Shown: positions 20,504 to 29,411 of the stretch, piece after piece
Numbering within the stretch: the first letter of the stretch is position 1
Layout: each line of letters starts with the position of its first letter
NCBI RefSeq assembly: GCF_013280495.1
Contig: NZ_JABSSX010000002.1
Coordinates: forward strand, 186,001-250,000
Source of the DNA: Brevibacterium permense
GTDB lineage: Bacteria; Actinomycetota; Actinomycetes; Actinomycetales; Brevibacteriaceae
DNA: 64,000 nucleotides
Reading direction: 5' to 3'
The notes under the pieces: generated by a model
Told to the model about the DNA's origin: nothing
Seen by the model: only the letters and a program-made list of their open reading frames with translations
Databases searched by the model: none
Position numbers and translations under genes: made by a program

Positions 20504-21801
20504 GTTGCTCCTGCCGGGTGGGGTGTGGTGAGTGCCCCTGCGGCCAAGACCCGGTGGCCGTAGAAGAAGGTGTCGGTGACCTGCGCGGTGACTTCGACGC
20601 CGGCGAAGGGGTTGTTGCGTCCCTTCGTGGCGTGGTCGGCGGGTTCGATGCGGTGAGGTGCGGTCGGGTCGACGAGGACGATGTTCGCACTCGCCCCGAT
20701 CTCGAGGCTGCCGTGTCCGGAGGCTCCGGTGATCCGGGCCGGAGCCGAGGACATCACGCGGGCCACATCGCCGAAGTCGAAGTCGTGGTCGGCCATGGCG
20801 GCGACGACGATCGACAGGGCGGATTCCATGCCGACCATGCCCATGGCCGCTGCGGTCCATTCGCTGCATTTGTGTTCGGCCGTGTGCGGGGCGTGGTCGG
20901 TGCCGACGACGTCGATCGTGCCGTCTGCCAGCGCTTCACGCAGCGCCTGCACGTCCCGGTCGGTGCGCAGCGGCGGGTTGACCTTGTAGACGGGGTCGAA
21001 CGTGCGCACGAGTTCGTCGGTGAGCATGAGATGGTGCGGTGTCACCTCGGCGGTCACGGCGATCCCCCGGGCCTTGGCCCAGCGGATGAGGTCGACGCTG
21101 CCGGCCGTGGAGACGTGGCAGATGTGCAGCCGGGACCCGACGTGTTCGGCCAGGAGCACATCGCGGGCGATGATCGACTCCTCGGCCACGGCGGGCCAGC
21201 CGGGCAGTCCGAGTTCGGCCGAGACCGTTCCCTCATTCATCTGTGCGCCTTCGGTCAGGCGCGGCTCCTGGGCGTGCTGGGCGATGATCCCGTCGAAGGT
21301 CTTGACGTATTCGAGGGCGCGGCGCATGAGCAGCGGATCGGAGACGCAGATTCCGTCGTCGGAGAACATCCGCACGCGGGCTCCGGAGCGCGCCATGGCT
21401 CCCAGCTCGGCGAGCTGCTGTCCCTCGAGTCCGGTGGTCACGGCGCCGACAGGTACGACTTCGGTGAATCCGGCGGCGCGGCCGAGGCGGTGAACCTGTT
21501 CGACGACTCCGGCGGTGTCGGCCACCGGCGCGGTGTTCGCCATGGCGTGGACGCAGGTGAACCCGCCCGAGGCGGCTGAACGTGATCCGGTGAGCACGGT
21601 CTCGGCGTCTTCCTTGCCCGGCTCGCGCAGATGGGTGTGCATGTCGACGAGTCCCGGCAGGGCCACGAGTCCTGCGGCGTCGACGGTCTCAAAGTCGCTT
21701 GAGCTCAACAGTTCGGGGTCGACGATGCGACCGTCCTGGATCGCGATATCGGCGGCTCCGCGTCCGAGCAGATCGGCACCGCGGATGAGGTAATCAGTCA
21801 T
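20488..21801 (-). CDS. pyrC: Dihydroorotase
   Basis: PyrC cyclises carbamoyl aspartate to dihydroorotate. The 437-residue protein is a class I, zinc-dependent amidohydrolase: the first metal site is [10 protein letters not shown] (about residues 53-62), later ligands lie in HHLMLTDE and ICHVSTAGS, and the catalytic Asp is in VGTDHAPHT (about residue 310). It starts at ATG 21801, overlapping the pyrB stop by 8 bases, and its end overlaps the PH-like gene by 16 bases. The order pyrR-pyrB-pyrC is that of most Gram-positive bacteria. Confidence 0.97.
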   Translation of the reverse strand: MTDYLIRGADLLGRGAADIAIQDGRIVDPELLSSSDFETVDAAGLVALPGLVDMHTHLREPGKEDAETVLTGSRSAASGGFTCVHAMANTAPVADTAGVVEQVHRLGRAAGFTEVVPVGAVTTGLEGQQLAELGAMARSGARVRMFSDDGICVSDPLLMRRALEYVKTFDGIIAQHAQEPRLTEGAQMNEGTVSAELGLPGWPAVAEESIIARDVLLAEHVGSRLHICHVSTAGSVDLIRWAKARGIAVTAEVTPHHLMLTDELVRTFDPVYKVNPPLRTDRDVQALREALADGTIDVVGTDHAPHTAEHKCSEWTAAAMGMVGMESALSIVVAAMADHDFDFGDVARVMSSAPARITGASGHGSLEIGASANIVLVDPTAPHRIEPADHATKGRNNPFAGVEVTAQVTDTFFYGHRVLAAGALTTPHPAGATWTQQ

Positions 21802-22774
21802 TGGTCTCCTCCTGACCGGTCAGCAGACGGTAGAGGACCGCCATGCGCACGCTCACTCCGTTCTCGACTTGGTCGAGGACGAGGGCGCGGGGTGAGTCCG
21901 CTGCGGCAGCGGAGATTTCGAAGCCGCGGTTCATGGGCCCTGGGTGCATGATGAAGCTCGTCTCCGGCAGTTTGGCCAGACGGGCCGCGCTCAGTCCCCA
22001 CAGGCGGGCGTATTCGCGTTCGTTGGGGAAGAAGGATTCGTGCATCCGCTCGTGCTGGACCCGCAGCATCATCACGGCTGCGAAGTCCTCGGCGCTCAGC
22101 GCCGAATCGAAGTCGTAGTGGATGGTCACCGGCCAGTTCTCCACTCCCCAGGGCAGCAGCGTGGGTGGTGCGATGAGGTGGACGTCCGCGCCGAGGCGGG
22201 CGAGCAGGTGGACGTTCGACCGAGCCACTCGGGAGTGCAGGATGTCTCCGACGATGGCGACCTTCGCTCCGTCGAGTCCCTGACCGCGCGGTCCCCCTTT
22301 CACCGGGCCCGAGGCGGGGACTCCGGCGAGTGCCCGACGCAGGGTGAACGCGTCGAGGAGCGCCTGGGTGGGGTGTTCGTGGGTGCCGTCGCCGGCGTTG
22401 ACGACGGGGACGTCGATCCACCCGGTATGGGCGAGGCGGTGGGCGGTGCCCGCTCCGGAGTGGCGGACGACGATGGCATCGGCGCCCATCGCCGAGATCG
22501 TCTGGATCGTGTCCTGGAGGCTCTCGCCCTTCGACACGGAGGAGCCCTTGGCGGAGAAGTTGAGCACATCGGCCGAGAGGCGTTTGGCTGCGGCTTCGAA
22601 GGACAGTCGGGTCCGTGTGGAGTCCTCGAAGAACAGGTTGACCACTGTGCGTCCGCGCAGCACGGGCAGCTTCTTGACCTCGCGTTCGGAGACGAGAGTC
22701 ATCTCCTCGGCGATGTCGAGGATGCCGATGGCGTCGTCCCGGCTCAGTGATGCGGTGTCGAGCAGATGCTTCAT
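21794..22774 (-). CDS. pyrB: Aspartate carbamoyltransferase catalytic subunit
   Basis: PyrB joins carbamoyl phosphate to aspartate, the committed step of pyrimidine synthesis. The 326-residue protein shows the carbamoyl phosphate motif [19 protein letters not shown] (about residues 50-68), the aspartate-side loop [22 protein letters not shown], and MHPGPMNRG in the C-terminal half. There is no PyrI regulatory subunit nearby, in line with other actinobacteria, where control comes through PyrR. ATG at 22774 overlaps the pyrR stop (ATGA). Confidence 0.98.
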   Translation of the reverse strand: MKHLLDTASLSRDDAIGILDIAEEMTLVSEREVKKLPVLRGRTVVNLFFEDSTRTRLSFEAAAKRLSADVLNFSAKGSSVSKGESLQDTIQTISAMGADAIVVRHSGAGTAHRLAHTGWIDVPVVNAGDGTHEHPTQALLDAFTLRRALAGVPASGPVKGGPRGQGLDGAKVAIVGDILHSRVARSNVHLLARLGADVHLIAPPTLLPWGVENWPVTIHYDFDSALSAEDFAAVMMLRVQHERMHESFFPNEREYARLWGLSAARLAKLPETSFIMHPGPMNRGFEISAAAADSPRALVLDQVENGVSVRMAVLYRLLTGQEETND

Positions 22775-23322
22775 TCGCGGCCTCCCGAGATGCTCACGGA
22801 GTCGTCACCGTCGATTTCGGTCAGGGAGACGTTGACGCGTTCGCTGCTGGAGGTCGGCAGGTTCTTGCCGACATGGTCGGCACGGATCGGCAGATCCCGA
22901 TGGCCGCGGTCGACGAGGACGGCGAGGCGGACCTTGGCGGGTCGACCGACATCGGCGAGGGCGTCGAGGGCGGCGCGGATGGTGCGTCCGGAGAAGAGCA
23001 CATCGTCGACGAGGACGACGGTCTTCGCATCGATTCCCGCACTCGGGATGGTGGTGGGTTCGGGTGCCCGGTAGGAGCCGCCGCGCAGATCATCGCGATA
23101 CATCGTGATGTCGAGGCTGCCGGCGAGTTCGCCTGCGGTCTCGGGCCGACCGGAGATGGAGGCGATCGCCTCGGCGAGTCGGTGGGCGAGCGGGACTCCG
23201 CGGCGCGGGATCCCTAAGAGGACCAGGTCGTCGCTGCCCTTGTTGGATTCGATGATCTCGTGCGCGATGCGGGTGATCGCCCGGGAGATATCGGGGGCGT
23301 CCAGCACTGTTCGCTGTGTCAT
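22771..23322 (-). CDS. pyrR: Bifunctional pyr operon RNA-binding regulator / uracil phosphoribosyltransferase PyrR
   Basis: PyrR binds pyr mRNA when UMP or UTP is high and also has uracil phosphoribosyltransferase activity. The 183-residue protein has the phosphoribosyltransferase fold with the PRPP loop [19 protein letters not shown] (about residues 97-115) and an N-terminal [16 protein letters not shown] helix. It is the first gene of the operon. Its ATG at 23322 is preceded by GAAGGGG, which sits inside an RNA element closely resembling known PyrR-binding loops (see the regulatory feature), so PyrR probably represses its own translation and that of the coupled genes. Confidence 0.97.
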   Translation of the reverse strand: MTQRTVLDAPDISRAITRIAHEIIESNKGSDDLVLLGIPRRGVPLAHRLAEAIASISGRPETAGELAGSLDITMYRDDLRGGSYRAPEPTTIPSAGIDAKTVVLVDDVLFSGRTIRAALDALADVGRPAKVRLAVLVDRGHRDLPIRADHVGKNLPTSSSERVNVSLTEIDGDDSVSISGGRE

Positions 23323-23328
23323 ATTTCC

Positions 23329-23360
23329 CCTTCTCCGCCTCTCTGGACGGTGGTTAAAGG
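23329..23360 (-). promoter_or_regulatory. Putative PyrR-binding RNA hairpin overlapping the pyrR ribosome-binding site
   Basis: On the minus strand the leader reads CCTTTAACCACCG, then TCCAGAGAGG, then CGGAGAAGGGG before the pyrR ATG. The loop TCCAGAGAGG matches the PyrR-binding consensus known from Bacillus (core UCCNGNGAGG). It can be closed by CCG/CGG and, below an internal bulge, by CCTT/AAGG; the AAGG arm is the Shine-Dalgarno sequence. This is the arrangement expected for translational repression by PyrR, as reported for Mycobacterium smegmatis. The match is seen directly; the binding is inferred. Confidence 0.75.
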
Positions 23361-23374
23361 AGTGGTTCGATTCG

Positions 23375-23380
23375 ATTGTA
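23375..23380 (-). promoter_or_regulatory. Putative -10 box of the pyr operon promoter
   Basis: The minus strand has TACAAT here, close to the TATAAT consensus, placed to start transcription near 23368, about 46 bases before the pyrR ATG and just upstream of the PyrR-like hairpin. No good -35 box is visible, because the upstream 40 bases are occupied by two GC-rich hairpins. Confidence 0.4.
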
Positions 23381-23383
23381 GAC

Positions 23384-23429
23384 CCGGTGGGGCGCCCACC
23401 GGCGGGCGGGTCCGGAGTGCGGACCCGCC
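23384..23429 (-). terminator. Two GC-rich hairpins after nusB
   Basis: Right after the nusB stop there is a perfect 10-base stem at 23405-23429 (arms GGCGGGTCCG and CGGACCCGCC, 5-base loop), followed by an 8-base stem at 23384-23402 (arms CCGGTGGG and CCCACCGG, 3-base loop). They likely end the alaS-to-nusB transcript before the pyr promoter. No U tract follows, as is common in actinobacteria. Confidence 0.6.
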
Positions 23430-23432
23430 GCC

Positions 23433-23843
23433 TCAGATGAGTGTCGGTTTGACGTCGAGGATGCGGGAGAGCAGCCCCGAGACGAAGCCGGGAGAGTCAT
23501 CTGTGGAGAACTGTCTGGCCAGAGACACTGCTTCGTCGATGGCCACTTTGTCGGGAACCTCGTCGTTGAACAGCATCTCCCAGGTTCCGATCTCCAGCAG
23601 CGATCGGTCGACAGCCGGCATCCGATCCAGGGTCCAGCCTTCTGAGTAGGTGGAGATGATCTCGTCGATCTCCGCCTGCTTCTCGGTGATGCCCTTGACG
23701 ATCTCGACCGCGTATTCCTTCATCGGGTAGTCGGGATCGTTCGACCGCATGGTGACGAGTTCGTCCATGGCCAGTCGACGCTGCCCGGCTTCGAAGAGCA
23801 GCTCGAGAGCCCGGCGACGGGCTCTGGTACGTGCGGACGCCAC
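23433..23843 (-). CDS. nusB: Transcription antitermination factor NusB
   Basis: NusB pairs with NusE (S10) and binds boxA RNA to support rRNA antitermination. The 136-residue all-helical protein has the family features [19 protein letters not shown] at the N-terminus, and near the end [12 protein letters not shown] followed by [14 protein letters not shown] (about residues 85-115). Its GTG start directly follows the efp stop codon. It is the last gene of the alaS-ruvX-mltG-aro-efp-nusB cluster and is followed by strong hairpins. Confidence 0.97.
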   Translation of the reverse strand: MASARTRARRRALELLFEAGQRRLAMDELVTMRSNDPDYPMKEYAVEIVKGITEKQAEIDEIISTYSEGWTLDRMPAVDRSLLEIGTWEMLFNDEVPDKVAIDEAVSLARQFSTDDSPGFVSGLLSRILDVKPTLI

Positions 23844-24404
23844 TTACTTGACGCGACCGAGGTAGTCGCCGCTGCGGGTGTCGACCTTGACCTTCACGCC
23901 TTCTTCGAGGAACAGGGGCACCTGGATCTCGTAGCCCGTCTCGAGGGTCGCAGGCTTCGAACCGCCGGTCGAACGGTCGCCCTGAAGTCCGGGTTCCGTG
24001 TGGGTGATGGTCAGTTCCACCGAGGGCGGCAGCTCCACAGAGAGCGGGGTGCCCTCGTGGAAGGAGATCTGCAGATCCTGGTTCTCGAGCATGTAGTTCG
24101 CGGCGTCGCCGACGAGCTCTGCGGAGATGTTGACCTGGTCGTAGTCCTTGGCATCCATGAACACGTAGTCGGTGCCGTCATGGTAGAGGTACTGCATATC
24201 GCGGCGATCGACGTTCGCGGTCTCGACCTTGGTGCCGGCGTTGAAGGTCTTGTCGATGATCTTGCCGGAGATGACATTCTTCAGCTTGGTGCGGACGAAG
24301 GCCGGTCCTTTTCCGGGCTTGACGTGCTGGAATTCGAGCACCTGCCACAGCTGGTTGTCGAGGTTGAGCACAAGGCCGTTCTTCAGGTCGTTCGTTGTCG
24401 CCAC
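23844..24404 (-). CDS. efp: Elongation factor P
   Basis: EF-P relieves ribosomes stalled on polyproline stretches. The 186-residue protein has the three beta-barrel domains of the family. The tip of domain I that reaches the peptidyl-transferase centre reads [12 protein letters not shown], with the Lys held in a PGKGP loop. This form is known from actinobacteria that use unmodified lysine, and no epmA or ymfI gene is near. Start GTG at 24404 has GAAGGA upstream; the longer open frame to 24638 runs through non-coding sequence. The C-terminal SGDYLGR signature is present. Confidence 0.97.
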   Translation of the reverse strand: MATTNDLKNGLVLNLDNQLWQVLEFQHVKPGKGPAFVRTKLKNVISGKIIDKTFNAGTKVETANVDRRDMQYLYHDGTDYVFMDAKDYDQVNISAELVGDAANYMLENQDLQISFHEGTPLSVELPPSVELTITHTEPGLQGDRSTGGSKPATLETGYEIQVPLFLEEGVKVKVDTRSGDYLGRVK

Positions 24405-24431
24405 TAATTCGTCCTTCTTCGGTTCAGTCCT

Positions 24432-24449
24432 GATCACCGAATGGTGATC
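24432..24449. terminator. Small inverted repeat between aroB and efp
   Basis: Arms GATCACC and GGTGATC surround a 4-base loop in the 148-base gap between the aroB stop and the efp start. It could be a weak terminator or a leader hairpin of efp; nothing else is seen in this gap. Confidence 0.3.
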
Positions 24450-24552
24450 GCAGTCGGCACGACGCGCCGGAGAACCCCGAGGTGCGGGGTCGACGAACGC
24501 GCCACTGGGCAAGTCTAGCAAGCTTAAGCGGGACGCTTCCATCCGGGCGGGG

Positions 24553-25698
24553 TCAGTCGAGGCCGAGGCCGATGCCGAGGGGAACCGTCGGCGAATCCTC
24601 GCCGATCTCCTGGTAGGCGGTGAAGAGGATGGAGGCATCGGGGATCTCGACGGTGCTCGGTTCGCCGATGTCGCTGAGCAGCACCATCCGCAGCATCGCT
24701 CCGCGGGCCTTCTTGTCTCTCTTCATCGTGTCCAGCAGCTGCGGCCACACGTCGGAACGGTAGCCCACCGGCAGTCCGAGCTTGCCGAGCAGTTCACGGT
24801 GGAGGTCGACGACTTCATAGGGCAGACTCTTGATCATCGACGCCACCTCGGCGGCGAAGACCATGCCCACCGATACGGCGGCACCGTGGCGCCACTGGTA
24901 GCGCTCCTTGTGCTCGATCGCGTGGCCGAGGGTGTGGCCGTAGTTGAGTATCTCCCGGCGTCCGGACTCCTTGAAGTCTCCGGAGACGACTTCGGCCTTG
25001 ACCCGGATGGAGCGTTCGATGAGCTCGCGCAGCACGGGGCCGTGCACATCGGCGATCTCGTCCTTCGAATGGTTCGACACGAGATCGAGGATTGCAGGGT
25101 CGGCGATGAATCCGGTCTTGACCACCTCGGCGAGGCCGGTGAACAGTTCGTTCTCCGGCAGGGTCCCGAGCGTGTCGAGGTCGACGAGGACACCGGCGGG
25201 TGCGTGGAAGGAGCCGACGAGGTTCTTGCCTTCGGCCGTGTTGATCCCGGTCTTGCCGCCGACGGAGGCGTCCACCATGCCGAGCACGGTGGTGGGGATG
25301 TGGATGACCTTGATTCCGCGCAGCCAGGTGGCGGCGACGAAACCGCCGAGGTCGCTCACCGCTCCCCCGCCGACGGTGATGATCGCGTCCGTGCGGGTGA
25401 AGTCGGATTGGCCGAGGACCTGCCAGCAGAATGCGGCGACCTGGACGTGTTTGGCTTCTTCGGCGTCGGGGATCTCCGCGGCCACAGCCTCCAGACCGGC
25501 GGCGGCGAGGTCGTCGCGAACGGTCTCACCGGTGGTGCGCAGGGCGCGGGGGTGGATGACGAGGACCTTCTCGACGCGGTTCCCGAGCAGCTCGGGCAGT
25601 TCGCCGAGCAGTCCCTGGCCGACGAGGACGGGGTAGGTCCCGCCGGCGTCCACATTGATGCGTGTGAGGCTCATTCGTCCGTCTTCCTGCTCGTTCAT
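24553..25698 (-). CDS. aroB: 3-Dehydroquinate synthase
   Basis: AroB turns DAHP into 3-dehydroquinate using NAD and zinc, the second shikimate step. Motifs: [20 protein letters not shown] (NAD loop), [29 protein letters not shown] with the zinc Glu, and [11 protein letters not shown] with a zinc His. The reading from ATG 25698 gives 381 residues; ATG 25674 ([12 protein letters not shown]) fits the family start equally well and would remove eight residues. It lies 147 bases after aroK. The gene order aroC-aroK-aroB-efp-nusB is typical for the phylum. Confidence 0.97.
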   Translation of the reverse strand: MNEQEDGRMSLTRINVDAGGTYPVLVGQGLLGELPELLGNRVEKVLVIHPRALRTTGETVRDDLAAAGLEAVAAEIPDAEEAKHVQVAAFCWQVLGQSDFTRTDAIITVGGGAVSDLGGFVAATWLRGIKVIHIPTTVLGMVDASVGGKTGINTAEGKNLVGSFHAPAGVLVDLDTLGTLPENELFTGLAEVVKTGFIADPAILDLVSNHSKDEIADVHGPVLRELIERSIRVKAEVVSGDFKESGRREILNYGHTLGHAIEHKERYQWRHGAAVSVGMVFAAEVASMIKSLPYEVVDLHRELLGKLGLPVGYRSDVWPQLLDTMKRDKKARGAMLRMVLLSDIGEPSTVEIPDASILFTAYQEIGEDSPTVPLGIGLGLD

Positions 25699-25845
25699 CG
25701 TCTTCTCTCAAGGCTCGGCCGCCCGGTGAGTGCTCGGAGCCGAGGCACCTGTTCCGCGGGCCGGATCCAGCCTAGCCCTCACAGGCTCCCGGCGGCGAAA
25801 CGGGTGACCGATGTGGTCACAGGCGTCTCACCGCCGGGGCCGTGC

Positions 25846-26484
25846 TCAGCGCGGCTGACCGGATCCGTCGTCGTCGGGATCGGCGTACTTCGCGTACTCC
25901 TCCGCTCGTTGCAGGCCGGTGAGAACGTCGACGACTCGGTTGACCACCGTCGACGGCGGTGAGTTCGAGGCCTGGACCCGGAAGGTCGCGACCTGTTCGT
26001 ACAGCGGTTCGCGTTCGTTGACCAGGGCCAGCCAGTTCTCCACCGGGCTGCCGGCACCGCGCAGCAGCGGTCGGTGCGGGGCGGTCAGCCGCTGGGACAC
26101 GGTGTCGACATCGATATCGATGTGCACGACCTTGATCGACGGATGTCGCAGCTGAGCTCGGGTGCCGGGGTTGAGGATCGCTCCTCCGCCCAGGGACACG
26201 ATGCCCGGACGATCGAGCAGACGACGCAGGGCTCTGCGCACGACCTCGCGCTCGATGCGCCGGAAGTGATCTTCGCCGCGTTCGACGAAGATCTCCGAGA
26301 TGACCCCGTACTTGTCGACGATGTTCGCGTCCGTGTCCGTCAGCGGCAGGCCGAGTCGGTCGGCGAGCAGCCGACCGATCGTCGATTTCCCTGCCGCCGG
26401 CGGACCGGAGAGCACGATGCGCGAGAGCGCGGCGGGAACCGGTTCCAAGGGCGGAACCGGTTTGGGCAGCGGGGTGTGGTTCAT
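25846..26484 (-). CDS. aroK: Shikimate kinase
   Basis: AroK phosphorylates shikimate at the 3-hydroxyl. The protein of 212 residues carries the P-loop [16 protein letters not shown] (near residue 25), the shikimate-binding Asp in [23 protein letters not shown], and the lid Arg in APHRPLLRG. The N-terminal 20 residues are Pro-rich and variable, and the C-terminal tail is acidic. ATG at 26484 overlaps the aroC stop (ATGA), so the two are coupled. Longer upstream readings run into aroC and are not protein-like. Confidence 0.96.
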   Translation of the reverse strand: MNHTPLPKPVPPLEPVPAALSRIVLSGPPAAGKSTIGRLLADRLGLPLTDTDANIVDKYGVISEIFVERGEDHFRRIEREVVRRALRRLLDRPGIVSLGGGAILNPGTRAQLRHPSIKVVHIDIDVDTVSQRLTAPHRPLLRGAGSPVENWLALVNEREPLYEQVATFRVQASNSPPSTVVNRVVDVLTGLQRAEEYAKYADPDDDGSGQPR

Positions 26485-27680
26485 CGTCCGATGCGGAGGT
26501 TCTCCGGAATGGCCGCGACATAGGCGTCCAGGTTCCGCTTCGTCTCGGCAACGGAGTCTCCGCCGAACTTCTCGACGACGGCTTCGGCGAGCACCAGTGC
26601 CACCATGGCTTCGGCGACGACTCCCGACGCGGGAACTGCGCACACGTCGGAACGCTGATGGTTCGCCTTCGCGGCCTCACCGGTTTCGACGTCGACCGTC
26701 GCCAGGGCACGCGGCACCGTGGCGATCGGCTTCATCCCCGCCCGCACGCGCAACGGACCGCCAGTGGACATTCCGCCTTCCGTGCCGCCGGCACGATTGC
26801 TGGTGCGACGGAATCCGTCGGGTCCGACTTCCAGTTCGTCATGGGCCTGCGAGCCGGGACGCTTCGTGGTGAGGAAACCGTCTCCGACCTCGACGCCTTT
26901 GATCGCCTGGATGCCCATGAGGGCACCGGCCAGGCGGGAGTCGAGACGACGGTCCCAATGCACGTGGGAGCCCAGGCCCGGAGGCAGGTCGTAGGCGAGG
27001 ACTTCGACGACTCCGCCGAGGGTGTCCCCGGCCTTCTTCGCCGCGTCGATCTCGGTGACCATCGCCGCCGAGAGGTCGGCGTCGAAGCAGCGGACCGGAT
27101 CGGCGTCGAGGGCTTCGACATCGGCCGCGGTCGGCAGCGCGGGCAGCGCATCGGCTGCGTGTTCGGCGCCGCCGATGGCCACGGTGTGGGAGACGAGGGT
27201 GATGCCCAGTTCGCCGAGGAACTTTGCGGCCACCGTGCCCAGTGCCACGCGCATCGCGGTCTCACGCGCGGAGGCGCGCTCCAACACGGGGCGGGCTTCG
27301 TCGAATCCGTACTTCTGCATGCCGACGATATCGGCATGGCCCGGACGAGGCCGGGTCAGCGGGGCGTTGCGCGCCAGTCCTTCGAGCTCGGACGCGTCGA
27401 CGGGATCCGGGCTCATCACGGATTCCCACTTCGGCCATTCGGTGTTGCCGACCTCGATCGCCACCGGTGAGCCCAAGGTCTGCCCGTGGCGGACACCGCC
27501 GAGGAGACGCACCTCGTCGGCTTCGAACTTCATCCGTGCGCCGCGGCCATAGCCGAGTCGGCGGCGAGCCAGGCTCGCACGAATATCGTCCCTGGTGATC
27601 GGTACATGGGCGGGAAGCCCTTCAATGATCCCGGTCAGCGCTTCGCCGTGGGATTCGCCTGCAGTCAGCCATCTCAACAT
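26481..27680 (-). CDS. aroC: Chorismate synthase
   Basis: AroC converts EPSP to chorismate with reduced FMN, the last shikimate step. The 399-residue protein starts [19 protein letters not shown], with the first catalytic His, and has [16 protein letters not shown], the signature [14 protein letters not shown] and the second His region, and [13 protein letters not shown] with [14 protein letters not shown] (split as GGMSTGGPL and MKPIATVP). Length is normal for the phylum. It lies ten bases after the prepilin peptidase gene and shares its transcript with aroE upstream and aroK, aroB downstream. Confidence 0.98.
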   Translation of the reverse strand: MLRWLTAGESHGEALTGIIEGLPAHVPITRDDIRASLARRRLGYGRGARMKFEADEVRLLGGVRHGQTLGSPVAIEVGNTEWPKWESVMSPDPVDASELEGLARNAPLTRPRPGHADIVGMQKYGFDEARPVLERASARETAMRVALGTVAAKFLGELGITLVSHTVAIGGAEHAADALPALPTAADVEALDADPVRCFDADLSAAMVTEIDAAKKAGDTLGGVVEVLAYDLPPGLGSHVHWDRRLDSRLAGALMGIQAIKGVEVGDGFLTTKRPGSQAHDELEVGPDGFRRTSNRAGGTEGGMSTGGPLRVRAGMKPIATVPRALATVDVETGEAAKANHQRSDVCAVPASGVVAEAMVALVLAEAVVEKFGGDSVAETKRNLDAYVAAIPENLRIGR

Positions 27681-27690
27681 TCCACTGATT

Positions 27691-28471
27691 CTACAAAAGT
27701 ATTGGGGCGAACAGGCACCCGAGCCACATGCCGGAAAGCATGGCCGGTCCGAAGGCGATGGTCACCCCGCGCACCCGACCGGCCCGGATCGCGCCGATGA
27801 GCGCCCAAACTCCGCTGATGAGCATCATGGCGACAAGCACGATGGCAGGTGCCCACGGGTCGAAGAGACCGGGCACGGCGAAGACGATGAACGCAAGCTT
27901 GACGTCCCCGAGCCCCATCGTCCGTGCTCGCAGCGCTCGACCCATCAGGTGCACTGCCGTGAAGAAGACGAGGCCGATCAGTCCTGCGAAGAACGACGCG
28001 AACCACATCGGCAGCGCTCCAAGCACGGACCCTGTGATGATGAGTCCGAGTGCGACCAGAGACAGGGGGATGACGATCCGATCAGGCAGCCTGCGTACGC
28101 TGACATCCGCAGTGACGAGGAATGATGTGGCGCCTGCGATGAGGCCCAGCAGCAGGGCGGAGAGGATGCGATCGGCGGAGTTCGGCTGGTCTGGGGCGAA
28201 CGTCGTCTCGCTCAGCGGCGCATAGGCGCTCCACCCGGTCTCAAGTGGTGCGAGCACAGTGAGGGTGAAGACGACGGCGGCTCCTGCGGCGATGATGACG
28301 CCCCCCCACCACCGGACCCGGACCACGTGTCCATCTGGAGGCCCGCCACCGCTGCAGGTGCGAGGCGTCGTTGAGCCAGGCACCCGGGGTCACGGAGAGG
28401 AGGAGACCGCAGGCCAGAGCGACCAGAACCGTGACACCGATGGTCATCCCGTGCAGCACTCCGGTGTCCAT
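27691..28471 (-). pseudogene. Prepilin peptidase (A24 family), interrupted by a frameshift at a run of seven G
   Basis: Type IV prepilin peptidases cut the leader of pilin-like proteins; they are polytopic aspartyl proteases. The C-terminal part (27691 to about 28300) contains both catalytic motifs, VSVRRLPDRIV and MGLGDVKLAF, in a chain of hydrophobic segments. Upstream this frame is not protein-like. The next frame, from ATG 28471, encodes the expected N-terminal membrane helix (GVLHGMTIGVTVLVALACG) and loop, then reaches seven G (28301-28307, C on the plus strand). With six G the two frames join into one protein of about 258 residues. Both pieces keep high GC at third positions, so decay is recent, or it is a sequencing slip, phase variation or ribosomal frameshifting. 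It sits between aroE and aroC as in related species. Confidence 0.8.
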
Positions 28472-28484
28472 CGCGATCGCCGGT

Positions 28485-29408
28485 TCAGTCCTGGGTCCGG
28501 ACCGGCGGGACCTCGAGTGCTGCGTACATGGCCGCCGTGACCCGCGCGGTCAGGTCGTCTGCTGCCGGCAGGGTCTCCGACGTCGGCAGGGTCTCCGTCG
28601 TGGTTGGGTCGTCGGCCGTTGCTGCGGCGAGGAACATCTCGAACTGGGCGACGGCCTGTTCGACGAGCATGGCGGTTCCCGGGACGGGGCGCAGACCGTG
28701 TGCGGCAGCCGCGGCGAGGAAGGTCGAATCGGCGGCGTAGGCGACGTCGAGGGCGATCGCGCCGGGGGCGAAGGAGTCATCCCAGGTCGGGTCGGGCGCC
28801 GCCTCGGCGGGCAGGGTTGAGATGACGAGCTCCGATGGACCGATCCGGGTCAGGTCTCCCACCGAGGCGGTCAGACCGGTCCGCTCGGCTAAGTCGAGGA
28901 CCCGGCGGGCACGGTCCGGGCTGCGGACGCGGAAGTCCACGTGTGCGATCCCGAGATCGCGGCAGGCCACGAGCGCCGAGGCGGCCGTGGCTCCGGCGCC
29001 GAGGATCGTCGCCCGACCGGCTCCCCCACCACCACCGGACGCGGACGGACCCGAATTCCTGTGCGGGGCGATGGCACGCACGATGCCCTCGACGTCGGTG
29101 TTCGCCACCTGAACGTCTCCGCCCCGGCGCACAATCGTATTGCCGGCTGCCGTCAATGTCGCCGTCTCGTCGAGGTTCCACCCGCGAACGGCGGCGAGTG
29201 TGACGAGTCGGTCCTTCAACGGCATCGTCAGGGAGAAGCCGGTGTGATCGGGGTGGGAGTCGAGGAATTCCTCGAGCTCATCGGCTCCGAGTTCGTACCG
29301 GGAGTATTCGCTGGATTCCAGGTTCAACGCTGCGAAGGCGGCGCGGTGGAGCAGCGGGGACTTCGAGTGTGCGATCGGCGAACCGAGCACTGCGGCAAGT
29401 ATCCTCAC
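28485..29408 (-). CDS. aroE: Shikimate dehydrogenase
   Basis: AroE reduces 3-dehydroshikimate to shikimate. The N-terminal domain has SPIAHSKSPLLHRAAF (shikimate-binding Ser residues) and the catalytic Lys in FSLTMPLKDRLV; the substrate Asp is in ANTDVEGI. The Rossmann domain has GAGATAASALVACRDLG. At 307 residues it is longer than E. coli AroE because of a Gly/Ser-rich insertion before the nucleotide loop and a Thr/Glu/Pro-rich stretch containing a small repeat (TETLPTSETLPA) near the end. It follows mltG by three bases and precedes the frameshifted prepilin peptidase. Confidence 0.95.
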   Translation of the reverse strand: MRILAAVLGSPIAHSKSPLLHRAAFAALNLESSEYSRYELGADELEEFLDSHPDHTGFSLTMPLKDRLVTLAAVRGWNLDETATLTAAGNTIVRRGGDVQVANTDVEGIVRAIAPHRNSGPSASGGGGGAGRATILGAGATAASALVACRDLGIAHVDFRVRSPDRARRVLDLAERTGLTASVGDLTRIGPSELVISTLPAEAAPDPTWDDSFAPGAIALDVAYAADSTFLAAAAAHGLRPVPGTAMLVEQAVAQFEMFLAAATADDPTTTETLPTSETLPAADDLTARVTAAMYAALEVPPVRTQD

Positions 29409-29411
29409 CGG

